Assembly: GCF_017876545.1 (NCBI RefSeq)
Contig: NZ_JAGIOD010000001.1
Location: forward strand, 1,054,001-1,118,000
Source of the DNA: Brachybacterium sacelli
GTDB lineage: Bacteria > Actinomycetota > Actinomycetes > Actinomycetales > Dermabacteraceae
DNA length: 64,000 bases
Reading direction: 5' to 3'
Below, one piece after another: positions 1 through 8,900 of the stretch. Below the pieces are notes generated by a model, which was not told the DNA's origin, ran no database searches, and saw only the letters and a program-made list of their open reading frames with translations. A program made the position numbers and the translations under genes. Numbering within the stretch: position 1 is the stretch's first letter; every line of letters begins with the position of its first letter.

Positions 1-26
1 CTGCCTGCGACCAGAGGAGCTCGACC

Positions 27-1220
27 ATGACCGCGCCCACCCCCACCCGTGACGACAAGTTCTCCTTCGGCCTGTGGACCACCGGCTGGGAGGCCCGTGA
101 CCAGTTCGGCGAGGCCAGCCGCCCGCCGCTCGAGCTGACTGCGCACATCCGGCGGCTCGCCGAGCTCGGCGCCTGGGGCTTCACCTTCCACGACAACGAC
201 GTCGTCCCCTTCGACGCCACCCCCGCCGAGCGCGAGAGCATCCTGACCTCGCTGAAGAAGGTCACCGAGGAGACCGGCCTGGTGATCGAGATGATCACCA
301 CCGACACCTTCGCCCACCCGGTGTTCAAGGACGGCGCCTTCACGTCCAACGATCGCTCCGTGCGCCGCTTCGGCCTGCGCAAGGTGCTGACCAACGTCGA
401 CCTCGCCGCCGAGCTGGGTGCGAGCACCTTCGTCATGTGGGGCGGCCGCGAGGGCACCGAATACGACGGCTCCAAGGACCTGCTCGCCGCCCACCAGCGC
501 TACGCAGAGGGCATCGACACCGTCGCGGCCTACATCAAGGACAAGGGCTACGACCTGCGCATCGGCCTCGAGCCCAAGCCCAATGAGCCTCGCGGCAACA
601 TCTTCCTGCCCACCGTGGGGCACGCCCTGGCCTTCATCGAGCAGCTCGAGCACGGCGACATCGTGGGCATCAACCCCGAGACCGGGCACGAGCAGATGGC
701 CACGCTGAACTACACCCACGGCCTCGCCCAGGCGCTGTGGGCCGGCAAGCTCTTCCACATCGACCTCAACGGCCAGCACGGCCCGATGTACGACCAGGAC
801 CTGGTGTTCGGCCATGGCGACCTGATCAGCGCCTTCTTCACCGTCGACCTGCTCGAGAACGGGTTCCCCTCGAAGCCCGGCGCCTACGAGGGCGCCCGCC
901 ACTTCGACTTCAAGCCCTCGCGCACCGAGCACGAGCAGGGCCAGTACGACGCGGCCGCCGCCAACATGGAGATGTACCTGATGCTCAAGGAGCGCGCGGT
1001 CGCGTTCCGTCAGGACTCCGAGGTGCAGGAGGCGCTGGCGTACTCCGGCGTCGACCAGCTCGCACTGCCCACGCTGGCCGAGCGCGAGACCGTCGCCGAC
1101 CTCCTCTCCGACCGCAGCGCCTTCGAGGACTTCGACGCCGAGACGGCGGGGGAGCGCAACTACGGCTTCGTCCGTCTGCAGCAGCTGGCCCTGCAGCACC
1201 TGCTCGGCTTCCGCGCCTGA
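27..1220 (+). CDS. xylA: Xylose isomerase
   Basis: Interconverts D-xylose and D-xylulose in the cytoplasm, the entry step of the isomerase route of xylose use. The 397-residue length fits the short actinobacterial form. Family landmarks are visible: the catalytic histidine in FHDND (His55, with Asp58) and the metal/substrate-binding Glu182 and Lys184 in GLEPKPNEP. The ATG at 27 follows an AGAGGAG ribosome site at 13-19. The xylulokinase gene follows in the same direction, separated by a 25-bp hairpin. The promoter lies outside the window. The assignment is secure. Confidence 0.97.
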   Translation: MTAPTPTRDDKFSFGLWTTGWEARDQFGEASRPPLELTAHIRRLAELGAWGFTFHDNDVVPFDATPAERESILTSLKKVTEETGLVIEMITTDTFAHPVFKDGAFTSNDRSVRRFGLRKVLTNVDLAAELGASTFVMWGGREGTEYDGSKDLLAAHQRYAEGIDTVAAYIKDKGYDLRIGLEPKPNEPRGNIFLPTVGHALAFIEQLEHGDIVGINPETGHEQMATLNYTHGLAQALWAGKLFHIDLNGQHGPMYDQDLVFGHGDLISAFFTVDLLENGFPSKPGAYEGARHFDFKPSRTEHEQGQYDAAAANMEMYLMLKERAVAFRQDSEVQEALAYSGVDQLALPTLAERETVADLLSDRSAFEDFDAETAGERNYGFVRLQQLALQHLLGFRA

Positions 1221-1242
1221 GCCGTCCGGTCCGCGGCAGCCG

Positions 1243-1300
1243 CGGAGTGTCGCCTCGGGACCGATGTTCTCGACGACATCGGTCCCGAGGCGACACTCCG
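1243..1300. terminator. 25-bp perfect hairpin, palindrome family A copy 1
   Basis: Arms 1243-1267 and 1276-1300 are exact reverse complements around an 8-nt loop, starting 22 nt after the xylA stop. There is no T-tract. The arm contains TGTCGCCTCGGGACCGATG, which recurs almost unchanged in the hairpin at 5077-5126, so it is a repeated element as well as a likely terminator or mRNA-stabilising structure. It lies between xylA and xylB and could lower xylB expression relative to xylA. Confidence 0.7.
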
Positions 1301-1453
1301 TGAGCCGACCCGGTGTCGGGCCCGGCAGCCGGACCAGGCGTCGGGATTTCGCGGTGGTGCCGGGCCCGCGAGCCGGCATGCCCGGGGCCGCCTCCACGTA
1401 CTCTGGGAAGTCGCAGCTTCCCCCGCACCTTGCTCCCCGGAAAGGACCTCCCG

Positions 1454-2851
1454 ATGGCACCGAAGGTTCTCGGCATCGACTCCTCCACCCAGGCCACGAA
1501 GGCCCTGCTCGTCGACGCCGAGTCCGGCGAGGTCCTCGAGGAGCGCCGCGCGACGCACCCCGACGCCACCGAGGTCGACCCTCGTGCCTGGCTCGAAGCG
1601 GTCGACGAGGCGGCGGGGCCGCTGCTCGAGCGGGCCGAGGCCGTCTCCGTCGGCGGCCAGCAGCACGGCATGGTGCTGCTGGACGCGCAGGGCGAGGTGG
1701 TGCGTGACGCGCTGCTGTGGAACGACACCCGTTCCGCCCCGCAGGCCGAGGCGCTCATCGAGGAGATGGGGGGCCCCGAGGCCTCGGTCGAGGAGATCGG
1801 CAGCCTGATGGTGGCCTCCTTCACCGCCTCCAAGCTGCGCTGGGTGCGGGACGAGGAGCCCGGGACGGCCCGGCGCGCCGCCAGCGTGCTGCTTCCCCAC
1901 GACTACGTCTCGCGTCACCTGGCCGGCGGGGGAGAGGCCTTCACCGACCGCGGCGACGCCTCCGGCACCGCCTACTACTCCACTCGCACCGAGGAGTGGA
2001 AGCCCGAGCTGGTCGAGCTGGCCCTGGGGAGCTCTCTCGAGCTGCCGCGCCTGCCCGGGACACCGCAGGAGATCATGGCCCGCACCCCCTCCGGCGCCGC
2101 GATCGCCGCCGGCACCGGCGACAACATGGGCGCCGCGCTCGGTCTGTCCCAGAGCGAGGGCGACGTCTCCGTCTCGATCGGCACCTCCGGGGTGTGCGCG
2201 ATGGTCAGCCCGCGGCGGCCGAACGACGCCACCGGCGCCGTCACCGGGTTCGCCGACGCCACGGGGCGCTTCCTGCCGATGGCCACCACCATCAACGCCG
2301 CCCGGATCCTCGAGGCCGGCCGCGACCTGCTCGGGGTGAGCCACGAGGAGATGGCGCAGCTCGCCCTGGCCAGTGTGCCGGGCGCCCACGGGGTGACCCT
2401 GCTGCCCTACTTCGACGGCGAGCGCACGCCGAACCGTCCCGAGGCCCGGGCGACCCTGAGCGGGATGAGCACCGCCACCACCCGCGAGGACGTGGCCCGC
2501 GCCTACGTCGAGGGGCTGCTGTGCTCCCTGGCCGACGGCATCACCGCGCTCGAGGACCGCACCGGATCCTCCGCGGCCCGCATCACGCTGATCGGCGGCG
2601 CGGCCCGCAACCAGGCCGTGCAGCAGCTGGCTCCCGCGGTCTTCGGCCGGGAGGTCACCGTGGCTCCGGCCGCGGAGTACGTGGCGCTGGGGGCCGCACG
2701 CCAGGCCGCGTGGGCGCTGGCCGGTACCGAGGAGCCGCCGTCCTGGGAGGTCTCCGGCAGCCGGGTCGTCGAGGCGGACCCCACCCCGGAGGTGCTCGGT
2801 GCCTACCGCGAGCTCAAGGACCGCACCGAGGGCTGGGTCCGCCGGAGCTGA
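1454..2851 (+). CDS. xylB: Xylulokinase (FGGY family)
   Basis: Phosphorylates D-xylulose to xylulose 5-phosphate, feeding the pentose phosphate pathway. The FGGY fold is visible as an N-terminal phosphate-binding GIDSSTQATK, the substrate loop LLWNDTRS, GTGDNMGAALG around the expected catalytic Asp, and the C-terminal adenine-binding LIGGAARNQ. The ATG at 1454 follows GGAAAGGA at 1439-1446. An in-frame extension upstream to 1313 has no ribosome site and reads through the xylA hairpin region, so it is rejected. That leaves 465 residues, normal for the family. It forms a functional pair with xylA. Confidence 0.96.
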   Translation: MAPKVLGIDSSTQATKALLVDAESGEVLEERRATHPDATEVDPRAWLEAVDEAAGPLLERAEAVSVGGQQHGMVLLDAQGEVVRDALLWNDTRSAPQAEALIEEMGGPEASVEEIGSLMVASFTASKLRWVRDEEPGTARRAASVLLPHDYVSRHLAGGGEAFTDRGDASGTAYYSTRTEEWKPELVELALGSSLELPRLPGTPQEIMARTPSGAAIAAGTGDNMGAALGLSQSEGDVSVSIGTSGVCAMVSPRRPNDATGAVTGFADATGRFLPMATTINAARILEAGRDLLGVSHEEMAQLALASVPGAHGVTLLPYFDGERTPNRPEARATLSGMSTATTREDVARAYVEGLLCSLADGITALEDRTGSSAARITLIGGAARNQAVQQLAPAVFGREVTVAPAAEYVALGAARQAAWALAGTEEPPSWEVSGSRVVEADPTPEVLGAYRELKDRTEGWVRRS

Positions 2852-3003
2852 CGCGGCTGCCCCTGGCGCCTCCGGGCCCACTCTCCCTCCGACTCTGCTC
2901 GCGGTCATCGCCTCGAGGAGGGGTGAGGCCGGAGCGGCGTGAGGTACACACTTACGGGGCGTTGGCCCTTCTCCTCGTCGGGAATCGCTGAGATGATTCC
3001 ACC

Positions 3004-3579
3004 GTGCCTTCATGTGTTCATCCTGCAGTGCCGCCAGGATCGCTGTCGATCTCTGCTCAACCCATTCTCGCTGCCGGAGCTTTTCGCCTGCGTCCTTGGC
3101 GACTCACCGATGTCGCGGGTCTGGTCTCTGTATACGCGGAATCAGATATCCAGCGATGGCACGCCCGTTCGATGACCGAAGTCGAAGCCGCTCGGTGGGT
3201 GGAGCGCGCGGGCTCGGCGTGGGCCGAAGAGACTGAGGCAAGTTGGGCCGTCGAGGTCCGCGGTGCGCTGGCTGGACGCATGACGCTCAAGCTCGATCTC
3301 ACAGAAGGGTGTGCCTCAACGGCGTACTGGACCCGTGCCGACTATCGGGGGAGTGGGCTCGCACCGCGGGCGCTGGTGGTAGCGAGTGATTGGGCTTTCA
3401 GTATTGGGATGCGCAGAGTGGAGCTTGAGCATTCGACGCGAAATTCGGCTTCCTGTCGTGTCGCATCCAAGGCGGGCTTCGTGGCCGAAGGAATACGACG
3501 GGACGGTGCTCTGCACGCTGACGGTTGGCACGATATGCATGTCCACTCCCGGCTTGCCAGGGAACGACCCGTTCAGTAG
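3004..3579 (+). CDS. GNAT-family N-acetyltransferase (RimJ/RimL-like)
   Basis: A 191-residue acetyltransferase of the GNAT superfamily. It opens its domain with RLRPWRLTDV, carries the acetyl-CoA pyrophosphate loop as RGSGLAPRAL, and has the family's ASxRVASKAGF segment near the end, a pattern close to ribosomal-protein or small-molecule acetyltransferases. The substrate is unknown. No ribosome site precedes the GTG at 3004, but GATGAT at 2992-2997 could be a -10 box giving a leaderless transcript. An internal start is possible because the first 25 residues are outside the domain. Base composition is noticeably less GC-rich than the neighbours, hinting at acquisition. Confidence 0.8.
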   Translation: MPSCVHPAVPPGSLSISAQPILAAGAFRLRPWRLTDVAGLVSVYAESDIQRWHARSMTEVEAARWVERAGSAWAEETEASWAVEVRGALAGRMTLKLDLTEGCASTAYWTRADYRGSGLAPRALVVASDWAFSIGMRRVELEHSTRNSASCRVASKAGFVAEGIRRDGALHADGWHDMHVHSRLARERPVQ

Positions 3580-3594
3580 AGCGGCCGCCATGTC

Positions 3595-3619
3595 CCGCCG
3601 GGGGTCGGAGGCCCGGCGG
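3595..3619 (+). terminator. Possible terminator after the GNAT gene
   Basis: An 8-bp stem, CCGCCGGG (3595-3602) and CCCGGCGG (3612-3619), with a 9-nt loop, begins 16 nt after the stop codon of the acetyltransferase gene. No T-run follows. Confidence 0.4.
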
Positions 3620-4004
3620 AAGTAGGTGAGCAGTTGGTCGCGTCCCCCTGGCCTGAGGGATCAGGGCGCGCGGATGCTCGACCTTGGTCAGGTGCGCAGA
3701 TGCGAGGGGTCGGGGCCGACGGGCGCGTCAGCAGGGTCGATCAGCGGCGGTCGCTCGACAACTCGAGCTGGCGGCGCTGCTTCAGTGAGCCGCCGACCGT
3801 GTGGTGGTTCCACAACGGGCTGTACCGGCGATGTCCGTCGCATCCAATGGCGGGCGCCCGGAGTGCGAGCAGAAACGTGCCGAAAAGTGTCGGAAAGTTA
3901 TGGAGTGCTTTACGCTGGGAGGTACGGCACCTGCGGATCCGGCAAGGATGCCCTCCGCCGGTCGGTGCCGGTGAAGGTGCCGAGACGACGGGGAGGACGT
4001 GGAC
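3620..4004. other. 385-bp stretch without a convincing gene
   Basis: Open frames here on both strands lack family features, ribosome sites and consistent codon bias, and they run into the LacI gene out of frame. The 3' part holds the presumed LacI promoter: TACGCT at 3911-3916 resembles an actinobacterial -10 box, inside a locally AT-richer segment (about 3870-3917). I recognise nothing else. Confidence 0.5.
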
Positions 4005-5048
4005 ATGCCCGAGGACGGTTCGCGGCAGAGCCGCGTCACCTTGAGGGACGTCGCGGAGCGGGTCGGGGTCTCCCTCGCGACCGCCTCGAAGGTCATGAAC
4101 GGACGCGCCGACGTGCGTGACTCGACGCGCAAGGAGGTCGCCGCGGCCGCGCGGGCGCTCGGCTACCAGCCCAAGCGGCGCGACACCGACGGTCGGCGCT
4201 CGGTGATGATCCACTTCGACACCCTCACCAGCCCCTACGTGCTCCAGATCCTCGAAGGTGCGGAGCAGTCAGCCCGCCGGGCCGACGTCGACCTGCTCGT
4301 CGTGAGCGTGGACGAACGGGGCCCCGGTTACCAGGGCCCCACCCGGGCGATGATGGCGGACCTCTCTGCCCGCGGAGTCGAGGGGCTCATCGCGGTCACC
4401 TCGCCGGTGGGCCAGCAACACGCCCGATGGAGCCGGGACCTCAAGCTTCCGCTGATCGCCATCGACCCGGTGACCATCGGCCCCGACACCAAGGGGGTCG
4501 TCGCGATCTCCGCCACCAACTGGGAGGGCGGCAGCAGCGCCGTCCAGCACCTGCTCGATCTCGGGCATCGGCGCATCGGGATCATCGGGGGTCCCGAGGA
4601 GTCGGTCCCCGCCCGTCAGCGCGTCCAGGGGTACCACAGCGCTCTCGCGCAGGCCGGCATCCCCGTCGACCCCGCCCTCATCGAGCACGGAAGCTTCGGC
4701 TACGAGGACGGCCAGCGCGGCGCGGAGACGCTGCTGGACCTGCCCGAGCCGCCCACCGCGATCTTCGCGGTGGCCGACACTCTCGGGGTCGGCGTGCTGC
4801 GGGCCGCCCGCCGGCGTGAGGTCGCCGTACCGGATCGCCTCAGCGTGGTCAGCTTCGACGACACCATGATCGCCAACTGGACACATCCCCAGCTCACGGC
4901 CGTGCGCCAGCCGTTGTTCTCCATGGGGCAGGTCGCCGTCGAACGCCTGCTGGCGCTGTCCTCCGACCCGGGCCTGTTCGCCCACCCTTTCAAGCTCGAG
5001 ACCCAGCTGATCGAGCGGGAGTCGACCGCCCCGGTCGCGGGGACCTGA
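4005..5048 (+). CDS. LacI-family transcriptional regulator
   Basis: A 347-residue DNA-binding repressor or activator. The N-terminal LacI helix-turn-helix and hinge are clear (VTLRDVAERVGVS, then ATASKVMNG and AARALGYQPK), followed by a periplasmic-binding-protein-like sugar-sensing domain ending in the SVVSFDD...LTAVRQP block. A GTG at 3999 is only one base from the GGGAGGA ribosome site at 3991-3997, whereas the ATG at 4005 has a 7-nt spacing and is preferred. Position near xylA-xylB suggests, but does not prove, control of xylose genes. A hairpin follows the stop. Confidence 0.93.
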   Translation: MPEDGSRQSRVTLRDVAERVGVSLATASKVMNGRADVRDSTRKEVAAAARALGYQPKRRDTDGRRSVMIHFDTLTSPYVLQILEGAEQSARRADVDLLVVSVDERGPGYQGPTRAMMADLSARGVEGLIAVTSPVGQQHARWSRDLKLPLIAIDPVTIGPDTKGVVAISATNWEGGSSAVQHLLDLGHRRIGIIGGPEESVPARQRVQGYHSALAQAGIPVDPALIEHGSFGYEDGQRGAETLLDLPEPPTAIFAVADTLGVGVLRAARRREVAVPDRLSVVSFDDTMIANWTHPQLTAVRQPLFSMGQVAVERLLALSSDPGLFAHPFKLETQLIERESTAPVAGT

Positions 5049-5076
5049 GCCCCGGCGGGGCCGCCGCTACGCAGAA

Positions 5077-5126
5077 ATGTCGCCGCAGGACCGATGCGTC
5101 GTGCCGCATCGGTCCTGCGGCGACAT
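5077..5126. terminator. 22-bp perfect hairpin, palindrome family A copy 2
   Basis: Arms 5077-5098 and 5105-5126 are exact reverse complements with a 6-nt loop, starting 28 nt after the LacI stop codon. The arm contains TGTCGCCGCAGGACCGATG, matching the 1243-1300 element at 17 of 19 positions, both arms having changed together. Probable terminator belonging to a repeated palindrome family. Confidence 0.7.
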
Positions 5127-5933
5127 AACTCGAGGGCACGCTCAGGTGCAGAGCCCTCCTCTCACATCAGAGGCCGGCTCGCACGCCGAGGCGGGCGAAG
5201 GCGCCCGCGAGTGCATGTCGCAGTGCCGTGCGAGGTGGCGGACGCGGTGCGGTGCGCGGCCGCGCGAGGTGGCGGTCGCCGGTGCCGTGCTCACCCGCGT
5301 GGCGCTCCGACCCTTTCGGCGTGCTCGCCCGCGTGGCTCTCCGATCCTCTCGGCGCGCTTGCCGCCGTGCTCCCGACTCCGCGACGCGCGGCTGAGACCC
5401 GGCACACTTCGCTTTGCGACAGATGTCCATGAAGAACTATTCTCCGAAAGGTCGCTGCAGAGAAATTGCGCAGTTCGTACGAAATCGGACTCTTCCGGTT
5501 CTTTCGGGCATACGGTGCGGCGGGTTGAGGGGCTGAGGGTGGCGAGATGCGGCAGCAACCTGAACACGAGCTGGCAAGCGCCGGCAACGCGCGCTTAAAC
5601 GCTGAAGTCGCGCTTCGTTACCGGTTCGTTGTCTTGCCGATATGACCATTTCGTCCCACGGACCTTGCCGGATGATCCAGCATCGTAGCTGGACACGAGC
5701 ATTTCCGAGCGATGCGCGCCGGGCACGGACAGCCCTTGCAGAACGCCCTTAGGGGATGTATGGCCAACGTTGAGTGGACTTTCAGGAAAGGGCCTCCCAT
5801 CACTTGACGGGACCACTTTGCTTAATGTTGGCTGGGCACGCTGGCGATCTGTCCGCCCCGAGAAGGCCCGTCCGATCCGGTGGTGATCGCCAGCAATTAG
5901 TGCCTGTTCGACGTCGCGCCAGAGAGGGAAGTC
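5127..5933. other. 807-bp region without a recognisable gene
   Basis: The first part is GC-rich and holds the 34-bp repeats. From about 5420 to the surface-protein start the composition drops well below the window average. A reverse frame at 5595-6014 exists, but it starts inside the surface-protein gene and resembles nothing known. TTGACG at 5804-5809 is a possible -35 element. Inverted repeats GCCAAC/GTTGGC (5763-5768, 5827-5832) and CTGGCGATC/GATCGCCAG (5841-5849, 5885-5893) could shape the leader of the next gene. Possibly a decayed insertion. Confidence 0.45.
5287..5354. repeat. Imperfect 34-bp tandem repeat
   Basis: Two adjacent 34-bp units (5287-5320 and 5321-5354) share the pattern GTGCTCxCCCGCGTGGC and CTCCGAxCCT; a degraded third unit seems to follow to about 5385. 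No gene is associated. Confidence 0.6.
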
Positions 5934-8900
5934 ATGCTCACACCTGACCGAGTACCACGGGACGGAATCGCCCCACCTCCACGGGGAAGATCGTGGCGAA
6001 GGCGAGTCGCCCAAGGCGCGGCGCTGGGTTTCGCCGGGGCACTTCTGGCCTCCGGTCCCGCCTCAGCGCTGGGCCTCGATACCTACCCCGACGAGCCGAC
6101 GGAGTCCGAGGCCAGCGTTGCGGGGATGTCGCTCGGCGGTGAGGACCTCATCGGACTCGGGCAGTCGCAGGCCGGTTCCGCCTCGAACCCGGGCCCGAAC
6201 AACGAGGCCTTCAACGGTGCCATCGGCGGTGGGGAAGTCGTCGACTTCGGCACGGGATACCAGATCCCCCTCGACGAGTTCCTCGAGTTCGGTGAGGTCG
6301 GTGCCATCCAGAGCGAGTCGACCGCGACCGACGACCAGAACGGCGAAGCCATCACCGGCATCGTCGGGGCGGACGGCGGTCTCACCCTCGACGGCACCGA
6401 CAGCGACTTCGGCACGGCACGCGTCGACCTCCTGTCCATCGCCAAGGCCAGCGGGGCCGACACGGTCACCGATCAGATGGTCGATCAGGCCGATCTGAGC
6501 TTCGGACTCGGCGGTGCATGGGTCGAGTCGGTCAACGGCGAGTTCCAGGACCCGGATGCTGTGGGCGAGATGGGTCAGTACCGCGTCGGCGACATGAAGC
6601 TCGAGCTCCACTCCCCGGCCGTCCAGGCCGCGGGCGACGGTCTCAGCGATGCGGCCGGGCAGATGGAGCAGGAAGTCACCGACACCATCAACGAGAGCCT
6701 CGACCTGACCAGCGCCCTGCCGGTGCCCGGTCTCTCGGTCGACACCGAGGTCTCCAGCACCCTCCAGGAAGACGTCCTCGACGCCACTCTCCTCGGCCCC
6801 ATCGCCACGGATGACGGCCTCGCCGAGATCAATCTCGGCGACGGCACGGTCGTGGTCGACCTGGGCCGGATCGGCGGCAACGATGACGGCCTCATCGATC
6901 GTCCGGTCGGGATCAACAACCAGAACCCCAATACCGAGCTCATCGATGACGAGACCTACCCCTTCATCGCGAGCAGCGTGCACGACGTCATCGACGAGAC
7001 CGTCGATCTCTCCGTCGGCACCGCCATGGATTCCCTGGAGAGCGTGAGCATCGGCTCCTCCGTGAGCGCCCCCGACGGCACCACGGCTTCGTGGGACATG
7101 ACGCTGGCCGGTGAGGTCTCCAACTTCGAGTGCACCCCCAGCGGCATCACGGGCGTGGCGACCTGCGCGACCCTCGAAGGCGCGATGGGCGCTCTGGGCC
7201 CGGTCATGACGCCGATCAACGACCTGATCACCAACCCGGAGGGCGTGATCTACGAGGCGTTCACCACCATCAAGACGGACCTGATGACCGTCCCGGTGCG
7301 TGCTGCGCTCGATCCCTTCCTCGAGCTGATCGCCACCAACCTGTTCTCGGTGCAGATCAACCACCAGGAGACCCAGACCTGCGAGACCTCGGATGGCTCC
7401 GAAGCGCTCTCGGGCCTCGAGGTATCGGCATTGAGTATCGGCGTATTGGACGGCACAGCACGATTGGGCATAGGTAATGCCGGCGTGAGAACCGATGCGT
7501 GTGGTCTCGCCGCCGCCGAGCCCGTGGTCGAGGCCGCGAGCCCGGTTCCGGCCGGCGAGTGCACGGAGATCACCTCCAGCGGATGGGCCCCCGAGACCGA
7601 GGTGACCTTCCAGGTGACCGACGCCGAGGGCAACCCCGTGGGCGACCCGATCACGGCGACCACCGACGCCGAGGGCAATGTCCCGGCGGACACCTGCCTC
7701 ACGGTGCCCGAGGGCACCGAGCCCGGTGACTACACCGTCGTGGGCGAGGACCCGGACGGAAACACCGGCGAATCGGAGCTGACGGTCTACGCGCCGGAAG
7801 CCCAGGTCGATTCGCCGGCAGCTCCCGGTGAGTGCGCCACGGTGACCTCCAGCGGTTGGGTCCCCGGCAGCGAGGTCACGATCCAGCTGACCGACGCCGA
7901 GGGCAACCCCGTCGGGGACCCCGTGACGGCGACGGCGGATGACGAGGGCAACCTCCCCGCAGACACCTGCGTGACGATCCCCGAGGGGACCGAGCCGGGT
8001 GACTACGAGGCGATCATCTCGGACGACAACGGCGCAGAGATCCCGGCACCTGTCGAGGTTGGCGAGGCCGATGCCGACGAGGCGACGCTGGAAGCCTCCT
8101 CGCCGGTGGTTCCCGGCGACGAGTCGACCCTGACCTCCGAGGGCTGGACCCCGGACACCGATGTGACGGTGCAGCTGGCCGATCCCGAGGGCAACCCGGT
8201 CGGCGATCCGGTCACGGTGACCACCGATGAGAACGGTGCCTTCCCCGAGGGCTCCGCGCTCCCGGTTCCCGAGGATGCGGCTCCCGGCGACGGCTACACC
8301 GTCACCGCGACCGACCCCGAGGGCACCGAGGCCACCGACACCCTCCAGGTGGTCGCGGCCGATGCCCCGCTGGTGGATGCCTCCTCGCCGGTTGCCGCCG
8401 GCGATGACTCCACCGTCTCCGGTGAGGGCTGGACCCCGGACACCGAGGTGTCCGTGCAGCTGGGCGATCCCGAGGGGAACCCGCTGGGTGACCCCGTGAC
8501 CGTCACGACCGATGAGAACGGTGCCTTCCCCGAGGGCACGGTGCTCCCGGTTCCCGAGGATGCGACCCCGGCTGACGGCTACACCGTCACCGCGACGGAT
8601 CCCGAGGGCAACGAGGCGACCGACACCATCGAGGTCACGGAGGCCGATTCGGCCGACGAGGTCACGATCGACGCCTCCTCGCCGGTGCGTGTGGGCGATG
8701 AGTCCGCGCTGACCTCCGAGGGCTGGACCCCGGACACCGAGGTGTCCGTGCAGCTGGCCGATCCCGAGGGCAATGCCGTCGGCGATCCGGTCACGGTGAC
8801 CACCGATGAGAACGGTGCCTTCCCCGAGGGCTCCGCACTCCCGATCCCGCAGGAGGCGACCCCGCGCGACGGGTACACCATCACCGCGACGGATCCTGAG

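Noticed and set aside
1160..3013. 617-codon minus-strand frame over the xylulokinase gene
   Set aside because: Shadow of xylB with biased composition and no recognisable motifs.
3634..4044. Open frame in the gap before the LacI gene
   Set aside because: No ribosome site, no domain, and it runs into the LacI gene out of frame.
5595..6014. Minus-strand frame of 139 codons upstream of the surface-protein gene
   Set aside because: Its start lies inside the surface-protein signal peptide region and its sequence has no recognisable feature.
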